DNA of 64,000 nucleotides. Origin: Chitinophaga pendula (GTDB taxonomy: Bacteria; Bacteroidota; Bacteroidia; Chitinophagales; Chitinophagaceae). Below, in pieces: positions 8,843 through 16,952 of the stretch. Below the pieces are notes generated by a model, which did no database searches, was not told the DNA's origin, and worked only from the letters and a program-made list of their open reading frames with translations. Location: NCBI RefSeq assembly GCF_020386615.1, contig NZ_CP077769.1, forward strand, positions 4,588,001 to 4,652,000. The letters are read 5' to 3'. A program made the translations under genes and the position numbers. Numbering within the stretch: the stretch's first letter is position 1; every line of letters begins with the position of its first letter.

Positions 8843-9616
8843 ATGAAAGATCAGATCGAACCATCAACAAACAATCGGCTCGTTGCCCTTGTCACCGGAG
8901 CGAACCAGGGCATAGGCAATCAGATCGCAAAAGCACTTGCAGCGAACGGTTATAGTGTATATATCGGCTCACGTAACTCTGACAACGGAGAAAAGGCCGC
9001 CGCACAGATAGGTGCCAATGCATATGCCATCCAACTGGATGTTACCCAACAATCCACTATTAACGCCGCGGTAGACCGTATTGAAAAGGAACAGGGCCGA
9101 CTGGATCTGCTGGTCAACAATGCTGCTATATCCCATGCAGGCAAACCTGGTCGCTCCTTGGAAGAAATAATAGAGAGCAGCCGCGCCAGCACCGCGGCTG
9201 TAGATGAAGTACGGGCGGTTTGGGAAACCAATGTATTCAGTGTTATCGCGGTTACACAGGCGATGTTGCCTTTACTGAGAAAGTCATCCGCAGCACGCAT
9301 CGTCAATATATCCAGTGGACTGGGCTCACTCAGCTGGATAGCCGATCCCAGTTGTTGGGCAAGAGAACATTTCGGTATTGTTTACCCAGCATCTAAAACA
9401 GCCCTCAATGCTATTACATTGGCTTTTGCCCTGGAACTGGAAAAAGAAAATATAAAGGTCAACGCAGTCAGCCCGGGTTTTACCGCCACCGCACTGAACA
9501 ACTTTCAAGGCACTGATAGTCTTGAAGTAGGCGCTCGTGAACCGATCCGGGTAGCGCTCGAAACTAATGGTCCTACCGCAACCTTTACCGGTCCGGATGG
9601 CCCCTTTCAATGGTAA
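8843..9616 (+). CDS. SDR family NAD(P)-dependent oxidoreductase
   Basis: 257 aa classical short-chain dehydrogenase. The cofactor motif TGANQGIG is at about residue 18, the structural NNAA motif is in LLVNNAAIS, the catalytic Ser is in NISSGLG, and YPASK supplies catalytic Tyr and Lys. It resembles plant-type carbonyl reductases; the substrate is unknown. The AraC-family gene follows 98 bp downstream on the same strand and may regulate it, as is common for SDR genes in this phylum. Confidence 0.92.
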   Translation: MKDQIEPSTNNRLVALVTGANQGIGNQIAKALAANGYSVYIGSRNSDNGEKAAAQIGANAYAIQLDVTQQSTINAAVDRIEKEQGRLDLLVNNAAISHAGKPGRSLEEIIESSRASTAAVDEVRAVWETNVFSVIAVTQAMLPLLRKSSAARIVNISSGLGSLSWIADPSCWAREHFGIVYPASKTALNAITLAFALELEKENIKVNAVSPGFTATALNNFQGTDSLEVGAREPIRVALETNGPTATFTGPDGPFQW

Positions 9617-9714
9617 TTAACCCAGGCTGGAATTACCACAACGCATAGAATGCTTAAATTTAAAGTATGATCGGTGGCACAAACAGCCACCGGTCATTGA
9701 CATTACCTTGAATC

Positions 9715-10626
9715 ATGAAAAGTGAAACACCCAAAGTCAGTAAACTGGATTCCATATCGGAAGTACATCGTATGCTGGGCCTTCCCGGTCCAGTTCACCC
9801 ACTGATAAGTTTGATCTTAAAAGATCACATAGACATGGGCCGGCTTCCATCCAGTTATGTATCGGGATTCTATAAGATATCTTTCATTACCAAACTGAGC
9901 GGAAAGTTCAGGTATGGACAGGGATTTTATGATTTTGACGAAGGAAGCCTTCTTTTCACTGCTCCCAATCAGATCATAGGCAACGTGGATAGTTATACAA
10001 ACAATGCAGGATATTCATTACTCATCCATCCGGATTTCCTGCAAGGTTATCCGTTGGCCAGGAAGATCAAAAACTATGGATTCTTCTCCTATGCCACCAA
10101 TGAGGCCCTGCACCTGTCCGAACAAGAAAAGATAACAATGCTATCTATATACAACATTATACACGAAGAATTGAAGAACCGGATAGATGACTTCAGCCAC
10201 GAGGTGATCATTGCCCAGATCGAATTATTGCTGAGTTACGCCAAACGTTTCTACAAACGTCAATTCCTGACCCGGCAAGCAGTAACCAGCGATTTACTGC
10301 AAAAATTGGAAGAGCTACTGAATAAATATTTTGAAGAAGGAAAACCCGTCAGCCATGGCATACCAACGGTACAATATCTGGCGGATCAATTGAACTATAG
10401 CCCTAATTATCTAAGCGATATGCTACGCTCCCTCTCCGGGCTAAATGCACAACAGCACATTCATCAGCAACTGATCGAAAGGTCAAAAGAGTTACTCTCT
10501 ACCACTGAATTGACAATTAGCGAAGTAGCTTACGAATTAGGCTTCGAGCATCCACAATCATTCAGCAGGCTTTTTAAAATGAAGACACGCATATCACCGG
10601 TGCAATTCAGATCCGCTTTTAATTAA
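9715..10626 (+). CDS. AraC family transcriptional regulator
   Basis: 303 aa. The N-terminal cupin-like sensor has the pattern FITKLSGKFRYGQGFYDFDEGSLLFTAPNQ. The C-terminal 100 aa carry two helix-turn-helices: VQYLADQLNYSPNYLSDMLR, then ISEVAYELGFEHPQSFSRLF, ending with SPVQFR. The ligand is unknown; the neighbouring SDR is the obvious candidate target. Confidence 0.9.
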   Translation: MKSETPKVSKLDSISEVHRMLGLPGPVHPLISLILKDHIDMGRLPSSYVSGFYKISFITKLSGKFRYGQGFYDFDEGSLLFTAPNQIIGNVDSYTNNAGYSLLIHPDFLQGYPLARKIKNYGFFSYATNEALHLSEQEKITMLSIYNIIHEELKNRIDDFSHEVIIAQIELLLSYAKRFYKRQFLTRQAVTSDLLQKLEELLNKYFEEGKPVSHGIPTVQYLADQLNYSPNYLSDMLRSLSGLNAQQHIHQQLIERSKELLSTTELTISEVAYELGFEHPQSFSRLFKMKTRISPVQFRSAFN

Positions 10627-10679
10627 TGGTATTGACCATACAGCATACAACAAAGAAGTCTAAGCTATAACAAACGAAA

Positions 10680-10704
10680 ACAGCTACCCTATTAAGGTAG
10701 CTGT
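10680..10704. terminator. Bidirectional hairpin between the AraC gene and tmRNA
   Basis: Stem ACAGCTACC / GGTAGCTGT with a 7-nt loop. On the minus strand it is followed by TTTTCG and lies just beyond the tmRNA 3' end, so it probably terminates ssrA as well as the AraC transcript. Confidence 0.7.
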
Positions 10705-10731
10705 CAAAATTTCTCCCACTGGGATTTTTCG

Positions 10732-11104
10732 TGGAGCCGGCGGGAATCGAACCCGCGTCCAAACATATTCTCCGAAAGCTTTCTACATGCTTATTTATGT
10801 ATTGATGTGTCGGAACTCGGCAGGAACATAACTAACCAACCTCGTCCTTATCCGTTTGTGTTTCGGCACTCACTCACAGAAACCATGAGCGCCTATCCCT
10901 ATGGGTTTGATGATTCAGCGGCGGGAGTCGCATAAGGCGACAACTCCAGGCGGCTATAATGGTGCGCTAATCGCTGATTAGGCAGCCATGGCGTAGTTAG
11001 ATTCGCCATTTAGAGTTTGAATATTCAGATTAACGTGCTAATTATCCAACGCACGACATGCTTACACTTTCAAAGACCGTATGCTGTCAAAACCAGGCGA
11101 CCCC
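10732..11104 (-). ncRNA. ssrA: Transfer-messenger RNA (tmRNA)
   Basis: About 373 nt. The 5' end GGGGTCG pairs with CGGCTCC at the 3' end to form the acceptor stem, and the T-arm GGGTTCGATTCCCGCC is tRNA-like. The tag frame reads GESNYAMAA then TAA (near 10980-11007), matching Bacteroidota tags that end in A(L/M)AA. tmRNA rescues stalled ribosomes and marks the product for proteolysis. After the discriminator A the genome reads CGA, not CCA, so the terminal CCA must be added by nucleotidyltransferase. Confidence 0.96.
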
Positions 11105-11122
11105 AGGTTTAAATTCAGTATA

Positions 11123-11130
11123 CAAATATA
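11123..11130 (-). promoter_or_regulatory. Candidate -7 element for ssrA
   Basis: On the minus strand this reads TATATTTG, fitting the Bacteroidota -7 consensus TAnnTTTG, ending 19 bases before the tmRNA 5' end. A TTTG sits upstream with a 14-base spacer, shorter than the usual 17-20, so the -33 element is uncertain. Confidence 0.5.
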
Positions 11131-11147
11131 CAACTTTTCTAAAACAA

Positions 11148-11177
11148 AACAGCCGGGTCGCTAAAACCCGGCTGTTA
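11148..11177 (-). terminator. Terminator of the rseP operon
   Basis: Strong stem AACAGCCGGGT / ACCCGGCTGTT with an 8-nt loop directly after rseP and before the ssrA promoter on the same strand. It insulates the two units. Confidence 0.8.
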
Positions 11178-11199
11178 TTTTATGTAAATCAATTAATTA

Positions 11200-12546
11200 T
11201 TAGAACCATTTACTGATAATGTTCCGCCAGATATCCAGTCCGTTTGCATACAACAACAGACCGAACAATAATACCATCCCTACGATTTGAGCATATTCCA
11301 GGAATTTCTCACTGGGTTTACGACCTGTCACCATTTCATATAGCAGGAACAATACATGGCCACCATCCAGGGCCGGTATCGGCAAGATGTTCATAAAAGC
11401 CAGGATGATAGACAGCAATGCTGTCATCTCCCAGAAGGCCATCCAATCCCACTCACCAGGAAACAGGTTACCTATGCTCAGGAAACCTCCCAGCGACTCG
11501 CTGGCCTTTACCTCCGGAGATACAAAGATCAGGCGCAGTTGCTGTACATATTTCACCAGGGTATTGATACATTTTTTGAAACCAGCAGGTATAGCTTCAA
11601 AGAATGTATACTGCTGTGTATTCAACGTGAAGAACTGCTTCATATCATCCTCAAAATAGATCTTCAGCAAACCATCTCCAGGCACCTTGGCAGGTATCTG
11701 TAAAGTGTCTTTGCCACGGATCACTCCTACGGTGATCTCCTGGTTCTTATAGTTTTTCAGCCGCTTGGCAAAATCACTAAAGTATAAGGTGGGCGCTCCG
11801 TTGATAGATATCAGGCGATCTCCTTTTTTGATACCAGCCTTCTCACCTGGAGAGTCTTTAGGAAATCCTTTCGCGTAAAATGGGAAACGAGGCATCGCAA
11901 ATCCACCCTTCTGCTTGATCAGCTGACGCACAAAACCGGGAGGAATAGCAATACTTACCTCTTGCCCGTCACGGTCTACTTCAATGGTCTTTGCCTCGCG
12001 GAGAATGATCTCACCAGGTATTGTATGGAATTTCTCGATCGCCTGATGATCTACTCCCAACAACTTGTCGCCATCACGCAAACCGATGCTCTGCGCCAGG
12101 GAATCTACAGTTACACCATATTTTACTTCCTTAGTAGGCAGATATGTCTCCCCCCAATACCATAACATCATGGCATAAATAAGGAAACCAAGGATCAGGT
12201 TCACCGTCACACCACCGATCATGATGATCAGTCGCTGCCAAGCCGGTTTGGAACGGAATTCCCAAGGCTCCGGCGGACGGTTCAACTGCTCCCGGTCCAT
12301 ACTCTCATCCACCATACCAGCGATCTTTACGTAACCGCCCAATGGCAACCATCCGATACCATATTCCGTATCTCCTTTCCTGAACTTAAATAGAGAAAAC
12401 CAGGGGTCAAAAAACAGATAGAACTTCTCCACCTTTGTCTTAAACAGTTTGGCTGGGAGGAAGTGTCCCATCTCGTGTAATACTACCAGTATCGACAGGG
12501 ACAGCACCAACTGTCCGGCCTTTACCAATATTTCTTGTGTTGTCAT
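11200..12546 (-). CDS. rseP: RIP metalloprotease RseP (site-2 protease)
   Basis: 448 aa inner-membrane zinc protease. The HEMGH zinc motif lies in the first membrane helix (about residues 24-28) and LDGGH in the penultimate helix provides the third ligand. A central PDZ region includes GEKAGIKKGDRLISINGAP. The family performs intramembrane cleavage of anti-sigma factors and signal-peptide remnants, so it could act on the FecR-type anti-sigma factors of such genomes (inference). It lies 99 bp downstream of dxr; the rseP-dxr pairing is common in bacteria. Confidence 0.95.
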   Translation of the reverse strand: MTTQEILVKAGQLVLSLSILVVLHEMGHFLPAKLFKTKVEKFYLFFDPWFSLFKFRKGDTEYGIGWLPLGGYVKIAGMVDESMDREQLNRPPEPWEFRSKPAWQRLIIMIGGVTVNLILGFLIYAMMLWYWGETYLPTKEVKYGVTVDSLAQSIGLRDGDKLLGVDHQAIEKFHTIPGEIILREAKTIEVDRDGQEVSIAIPPGFVRQLIKQKGGFAMPRFPFYAKGFPKDSPGEKAGIKKGDRLISINGAPTLYFSDFAKRLKNYKNQEITVGVIRGKDTLQIPAKVPGDGLLKIYFEDDMKQFFTLNTQQYTFFEAIPAGFKKCINTLVKYVQQLRLIFVSPEVKASESLGGFLSIGNLFPGEWDWMAFWEMTALLSIILAFMNILPIPALDGGHVLFLLYEMVTGRKPSEKFLEYAQIVGMVLLFGLLLYANGLDIWRNIISKWF

Positions 12547-12645
12547 GTATTTGTTGCTACTTTAAAAACTTTAATGTCCTGGCATCATTCGTTACCAGGC
12601 GATCAGGTCTGTTATCAACGATGGCGCTACCATTCTTAAAAAATA

Positions 12646-13812
12646 TCAGATGACGATCGCGTTGATAAGCGTACCCGCATATTCACGGGCCGCCTGATCA
12701 CATTCGTAATAGTGCTGCAAGGTAGGCTTTTCTACAAACGGTATCTTGGCAATCGTCTCCTCGATCACTTCCGTCATTTGCAGGAACCCTATCCGGTTCT
12801 TCAGGAAGGCATGCACCACCTCCTCATTCGCAGCATTCATCACACATGCCGCATTACCTCCCATCTGCAATACCTCTGTGGCTATCGCAAGGTTACGGAA
12901 AGTTTTGGTATCGGGTTGCTCAAAAGTAAGGGAAGGGTGATTTCGGAAGGAAAAACGGGGGAAATCGTTCTGTAAACGGTTAGGATATCCCAAAGCGTAC
13001 TGTATAGGCAGCTTCATGTCAGGCAATCCCATCTGGGCCTTTAGCGAACCGTCCACAAACTGCACCATGGAATGTATGATGGACTGAGGGTGGATCACCA
13101 CTTCTATCTGCTCCGGCACCAGTCCAAACAACCAGCGGGCCTCGATCATTTCCAATCCTTTATTCATCAGCGTAGCAGAGTCAATAGTGATCTTCGCACC
13201 CATACTCCAATTAGGATGCTGCAACGCATGGTCCTTCTTTACATTGATCAGGAAATTAGGCTTTTTCCCCAGAAAAGGACCACCCGAAGCCGTCAATATC
13301 ACCTTTTCTACCTTGTTGAAAGGCTCCCCCAGCAGACATTGGAAAATAGCAGAATGCTCAGAATCCACAGGAATAATGGGCACATTCTTTTTCCTGGCTG
13401 TCGCCATAACAATATCACCGGCTACCACCAGTGTCTCCTTATTAGCCAGTGCGACAGGGGTACCCTGTTCGAGAGCGGAAAGCGTCGGCGCCAATCCGGC
13501 AAACCCCATCACAGCGGCCAACATCATGTCTATCATATTCCAGGCCGCAACTTCCACCATCGCTTTCGCGCCGGCAAATACCTTAATACCTTTGTTGAAC
13601 AATACTTCCTTCACCGCCTCATACTGCGATTCATCTCCGATTACAACAGCATTAGGTTTGAATTGTAAAGCCTGTTCAATTAGCAACGTAGCATTCTGTC
13701 CGGCTGTCAATACTTCCACTTCAAACTTGTCGGGATGGGCAGCTATCACTTCCAGCGCCTGGATGCCAATCGAACCGGTAGAACCAAATATTGCTATCCT
13801 TTTTTTACTCAT
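12646..13812 (-). CDS. dxr: 1-deoxy-D-xylulose 5-phosphate reductoisomerase
   Basis: 388 aa, normal length. It converts DXP to 2-C-methyl-D-erythritol 4-phosphate with NADPH, the second step of the MEP isoprenoid pathway. Visible motifs: N-terminal GSTGSIG for NADPH, NKETLVVAG, metal/substrate residues in VDSEHSAIFQ, TASGGPFLG and HPNWSMGAKITIDSATLMNKGLE (shown here in parts, the region is contiguous to family consensus). Transcribed between the GH3-type gene and rseP, probably as one operon. Confidence 0.97.
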   Translation of the reverse strand: MSKKRIAIFGSTGSIGIQALEVIAAHPDKFEVEVLTAGQNATLLIEQALQFKPNAVVIGDESQYEAVKEVLFNKGIKVFAGAKAMVEVAAWNMIDMMLAAVMGFAGLAPTLSALEQGTPVALANKETLVVAGDIVMATARKKNVPIIPVDSEHSAIFQCLLGEPFNKVEKVILTASGGPFLGKKPNFLINVKKDHALQHPNWSMGAKITIDSATLMNKGLEMIEARWLFGLVPEQIEVVIHPQSIIHSMVQFVDGSLKAQMGLPDMKLPIQYALGYPNRLQNDFPRFSFRNHPSLTFEQPDTKTFRNLAIATEVLQMGGNAACVMNAANEEVVHAFLKNRIGFLQMTEVIEETIAKIPFVEKPTLQHYYECDQAAREYAGTLINAIVI

Positions 13813-13885
13813 CAGTTAATTAATATCTTGAAAAAAATGATTTACACTTCCTGTCAGTAAAGACCATTACCCTTAAAAGGCGTGC

Positions 13886-15379
13886 TCATTGCAGATACCG
13901 CACCAGGTCGTCCGCCAATTTACGGTCATTACTCAACCGGGGCACTTTGTTCTGTCCTCCCAGCTTACCGACGGATTTCATATAGTCAATAAATCCCTGC
14001 CGGCGCACTGTCCTTATTTTCAGCGGCTGTAATACCTGCCCCCGCAGCAGCCCGTCATACAACACATTACGCTGCCGCATCTGGGCGTCTACCTTGTTGG
14101 CAAATGCTTCCAGGTTACCAGGGGTATTCTCGAATTCCACAAACCATTCGTGATAAGGCAACCCCTTATCAGGCTGCACACGCGGCGCTACCGTAAATTC
14201 CGTGATCCGTACATTCTCCGTAGCAGCCACTTGCAAAAGACTTTGCTCTACCTCTTCTCCTATTACATGTTCTCCAAAAGCAGATATAAAATGTTTGGTC
14301 CTCCCGGTTACCACGATCCTGTATGGATCGGTAGACAGGAACTTAACCGTATCACCTATATTATAGGACCAGAGACCTGCATTGCTGCTGATGATCAGTG
14401 CGTAATTGACACCTGGCTGCACATCCCGCAAAGAAAGACGGGTAGGCCGCTCCAGGTGTATCTCCTGTGCCGGCACAAATTCATAAAAGATACCGCTATT
14501 CGTATTCAGCAATAAACCCTCGTGCTGCTGCGAGTCCTGAAAAGCAAAAAAACCTTCGGAAGCAGGATACGTCTCAATATTGTGCACCGATGCTCCGATA
14601 GATTCCTGTATCCTGGCCTTATAAGGCTCAAAGTTTACACCACCGTATACCATCACATCCAGGTTGCGGAACAGCTCCTTGATCTTCTTACCACTACGCT
14701 CCATCAATTTATCAAAATACATCTGCATCCAGAGCGGAATACCACTGATCAAAGTCATATTCTGATCAATCGTCTCCTCCACGATCTTATCCAACTTATG
14801 CTCCCAATCCTCAATACAATTGGTCTCATAAGTAGGCAACTGGTTAGTACGCAGATAACGGGGCACATGGTGATTCATAATGCCACTAAGCCGCCCGCTG
14901 GGTATATTCCCGATCCGCTCCAACTCAGGACTGCCAGACAGAAAGATCAACTTACCATCCGCAAAAGTGGTATTGCCGGTTTCCGCCATATAACAAAGCA
15001 ATGTATTCCTTGCACTATCCACATGATTGTCGATCGAGTCCTTAGTAATAGGTATATACTTCACTCCACTGGTCGTACCCGAGGTCTTCGCCAGGTAAAT
15101 AGGAGCACCCGTCCATAATACGTTCTGCCGACCCTCCTTTATCTTATTAATATATGAAGCGAAAGCCTCATAATCACGGATAGGCACCGCCTGTTTATAT
15201 TCATCGTAAGCATGTATGGCGTCAAACTTATGCTCCTTACCAAAATCGGTCTTCCTGCCTGTTTTGATCAAATCGTCCAGGATAGCGTCCTGGTCTTCCA
15301 CCGCCCGCTGCATTTCCTTCCGGATGCGATTATACACAATAGAAGCAAATGGTTTGGCCAGCAGTGATTTAAACTTCAT
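13886..15379 (-). CDS. GH3 auxin-responsive-promoter family protein (acyl-acid amido synthetase-like)
   Basis: 497 aa from the ATG at 15379; a 16-residue upstream extension lacks family similarity. The fold is that of firefly-luciferase-type adenylating enzymes. The motif AKTSGTTSGVKYIPIT matches the ATP/AMP-binding loop; VYGGVNFEPY, YPASEGFFAFQD and WSYNIGDTVKF match later GH3 motifs. Plant members join amino acids to hormones, while bacterial members are of unknown substrate, so I infer only ATP-dependent carboxylate activation. It heads a likely GH3-dxr-rseP operon. Confidence 0.9.
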   Translation of the reverse strand: MKFKSLLAKPFASIVYNRIRKEMQRAVEDQDAILDDLIKTGRKTDFGKEHKFDAIHAYDEYKQAVPIRDYEAFASYINKIKEGRQNVLWTGAPIYLAKTSGTTSGVKYIPITKDSIDNHVDSARNTLLCYMAETGNTTFADGKLIFLSGSPELERIGNIPSGRLSGIMNHHVPRYLRTNQLPTYETNCIEDWEHKLDKIVEETIDQNMTLISGIPLWMQMYFDKLMERSGKKIKELFRNLDVMVYGGVNFEPYKARIQESIGASVHNIETYPASEGFFAFQDSQQHEGLLLNTNSGIFYEFVPAQEIHLERPTRLSLRDVQPGVNYALIISSNAGLWSYNIGDTVKFLSTDPYRIVVTGRTKHFISAFGEHVIGEEVEQSLLQVAATENVRITEFTVAPRVQPDKGLPYHEWFVEFENTPGNLEAFANKVDAQMRQRNVLYDGLLRGQVLQPLKIRTVRRQGFIDYMKSVGKLGGQNKVPRLSNDRKLADDLVRYLQ

Positions 15380-15402
15380 GCCGTTTGTTTTAGATAAAAT
15401 GA

Positions 15403-15410
15403 CAAAAGTA
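15403..15410 (-). promoter_or_regulatory. Candidate -7 element for the GH3-dxr-rseP operon
   Basis: Minus-strand TACTTTTG, matching TAnnTTTG, 24 bases from the chosen ATG. No TTTG at a standard spacing was found, so support is partial. Its position also favours the 15379 start over 15427. Confidence 0.4.
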
Positions 15411-15471
15411 AAAAAATTGCGATGCATCGCACCGGCAAATTAAGTGTTTTTACTCAACCGCTTCCATAGCA

Positions 15472-15500
15472 GGTTTCAGCAGCTTTGTATGCTTGAAACC
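15472..15500. other. Imperfect hairpin in the rplU upstream region
   Basis: The 340-base gap between the GH3-type gene and rplU holds this hairpin (GGTTTCA and AGC pairing with GCT and TGAAACC) plus the two promoter elements annotated separately. Nothing else is evident. Confidence 0.3.
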
Positions 15501-15665
15501 GCTCGCAACACCGTATCTGGCTATAGCCGGTAAGTGCTATATATGTATATAAACATTTGTTAAAAAAAACTAAAATTCAGGAATCTACGTATCTTTGAAA
15601 AAAATCTGTCTATCTCGATAGCGATTTTGGCTTATTGTATCATCACGCATAAAATACCAGAAAAC

Positions 15666-15696
15666 TTTGTCAATTGAAAAACAAATGGTACTTTTG
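15666..15696 (+). promoter_or_regulatory. Bacteroidota housekeeping promoter for rplU-rpmA
   Basis: TTTG at 15666-15669, a 19-base spacer, then TACTTTTG at 15689-15696. This fits the known -33/-7 arrangement exactly. Transcription should start near 15702, about 18 bases before the rplU ATG. Confidence 0.85.
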
Positions 15697-15719
15697 CGGA
15701 AATTATATTTTGGATAATT

Positions 15720-16022
15720 ATGTTTGCAGTTGTAAAAATCGCAGGTCAGCAATTTAAAGTGCAAAAAGACCAGGAAATCTTTGTACAGCAGTTACAGGGA
15801 AATATAGGAGATAAAGTGGAGTTCTCTGAAGTGCTGTTAACAGATAATGCTGGCACGCTGACAGTAGGTACTGATGTAAAATCAGTGGTAAAAGCCGAGA
15901 TCCTCGGTCACGTTCAAGGTGACAAAGTGATCGCCTTCAAAATGAAGAGACGTAAAGGCTTCAGAAAGAAGATAGGTCACCGTACCCACTTTACCAAGAT
16001 CAAGATCAACGAGATCGCTTAA
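15720..16022 (+). CDS. rplU: 50S ribosomal protein L21
   Basis: 100 aa, full length. It begins MFAVVKIAGQQFKVQ and ends with the conserved basic KRRKGFRKKIGHRTHFTKIKI stretch (given here up to the family motif) that contacts 23S rRNA. First gene of the universal L21-L27 pair, with rpmA 34 bp downstream. Confidence 0.98.
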   Translation: MFAVVKIAGQQFKVQKDQEIFVQQLQGNIGDKVEFSEVLLTDNAGTLTVGTDVKSVVKAEILGHVQGDKVIAFKMKRRKGFRKKIGHRTHFTKIKINEIA

Positions 16023-16056
16023 TTTATTATTGACAAAGTAAAAACGTTAAATACAA

Positions 16057-16335
16057 ATGGCACATAAAAAAGGTGAAGGTAGCGTAAAGAACGGCCGTGA
16101 CTCCCAAAGCAAAAGGCTCGGGGTAAAAATATTCGGAGGTCAGGCAGCACTTTCCGGCAACGTAATCGTTCGCCAGAGAGGTACTGTTTACCACCCAGGT
16201 AAAAACGTAGGTGTCGGTAAAGATTTTACCATTTTCGCATTGACTGACGGTGTGGTTGAATTCAGAAAAGGTCGCGAAAACAGAACCTTCGTTTCAGTAA
16301 AAGAATTTGACACCACTGCACAGGCGGAAGCTTAA
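16057..16335 (+). CDS. rpmA: 50S ribosomal protein L27
   Basis: 92 aa. The N-terminus [19 protein letters not shown] is the flexible tail reaching the peptidyl-transferase centre, without the cleavable extension seen in Firmicutes. The core [19 protein letters not shown] is diagnostic. Cotranscribed with rplU. Confidence 0.98.
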   Translation: MAHKKGEGSVKNGRDSQSKRLGVKIFGGQAALSGNVIVRQRGTVYHPGKNVGVGKDFTIFALTDGVVEFRKGRENRTFVSVKEFDTTAQAEA

Positions 16336-16406
16336 TTGTGTAGTGTTTGCCATAAAGTTTTTTTTAATACCCAGATTTTAATTTACTAACCCAAATTCAA
16401 AAAACA

Positions 16407-16793
16407 ATGGCAACAATTAAGAAAGCCGCTGCTAAAAAAGCTGCGCCTAAGAAAAAAGCTGCTGCTGCTCCTAAAAAGAAAGCTGCTGCTAAAAAAGCTG
16501 CTCCTAAAAAGAAAGCTGCCGCTAAAAAAGCCGCTCCTAAAAAGAAAGCTGCTGCTAAAAAAGCCGCTCCTAAAAAGAAAGCTGCTGCTAAAAAAGCCGC
16601 TCCTAAAAAGAAAGCTGCTGCTAAAAAAGCCGCTCCTAAAAAGAAAGCTGCTGCCAAAAAAGCTGCGCCTAAGAAGAAAGCTGCCGCTGCTCCTAAAAAG
16701 AAAGCCGCTGCTGCTCCTAAGAAGAAAGCTGCTCCTAAGAAGAAATCTTCTGCACCAGCTGCTCCTCAGGCACCTTCCGCTCCAGCTCTGTAA
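16407..16793 (+). CDS. Histone H1-like Lys/Ala/Pro-rich protein
   Basis: 128 aa made almost wholly of repeats of the type AAPKKKAAAKK, with a Ser/Pro/Ala-rich tail (SSAPAAPQAPSAPAL). Strong positive charge and low complexity resemble the C-terminal tail of eukaryotic H1 and bacterial AlgP/Hc1-like proteins, so it probably binds DNA (or RNA) non-specifically. It lies 71 bp after rpmA and ends at a strong terminator, so it could be read with the ribosomal pair. High expression is plausible but inferred. The repeat number is likely to vary among strains. Confidence 0.8.
   Translation: MATIKKAAAKKAAPKKKAAAAPKKKAAAKKAAPKKKAAAKKAAPKKKAAAKKAAPKKKAAAKKAAPKKKAAAKKAAPKKKAAAKKAAPKKKAAAAPKKKAAAAPKKKAAPKKKSSAPAAPQAPSAPAL
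16431..16745 (+). repeat. Coding tandem repeats, 33-bp main unit
   Basis: Successive near-identical units such as GCTGCTAAAAAAGCCGCTCC followed by TAAAAAGAAAGCT, encoding an 11-aa unit. Four central copies are almost identical; flanking copies are shortened or vary at third positions. Confidence 0.85.
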
Positions 16794-16820
16794 GTTTACA
16801 ATTACAAACTGTAGAATAAG

Positions 16821-16850
16821 TATCCCGGCTCATGCCGGGATATTTTTTTT
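16821..16850 (+). terminator. Terminator after the histone-like gene
   Basis: Stem TATCCCGGC / GCCGGGATA with a 4-nt TCAT loop and eight T residues. Textbook form. Confidence 0.92.
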
Positions 16851-16952
16851 CCCCATCCCCTATCTCCCCATTTTTACCCGCCATCAAAACCGATAAAGTG
16901 ATAACTTGCAAGTTGTCAATGCACGACAATTACATCGCTCACACCGGTTCTT

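Noticed and set aside
13072..13819. Plus-strand open frames opposite dxr
   Set aside because: Antisense to a full-length conserved enzyme; no family similarity.
15556..15597. TTTG and TATCTTTG as a second rplU promoter
   Set aside because: The -7 box fits but the spacer is about 30 bases, outside the normal range, and a perfect promoter lies closer.
16397..16657. Ala/Phe/Leu repeat protein on the minus strand
   Set aside because: Mirror of the Lys/Ala repeats of the histone-like gene; no promoter or start context of its own.
16431..16745. Regular 33-bp repeats considered as a CRISPR array
   Set aside because: Units abut without unique spacers and form one continuous coding frame.
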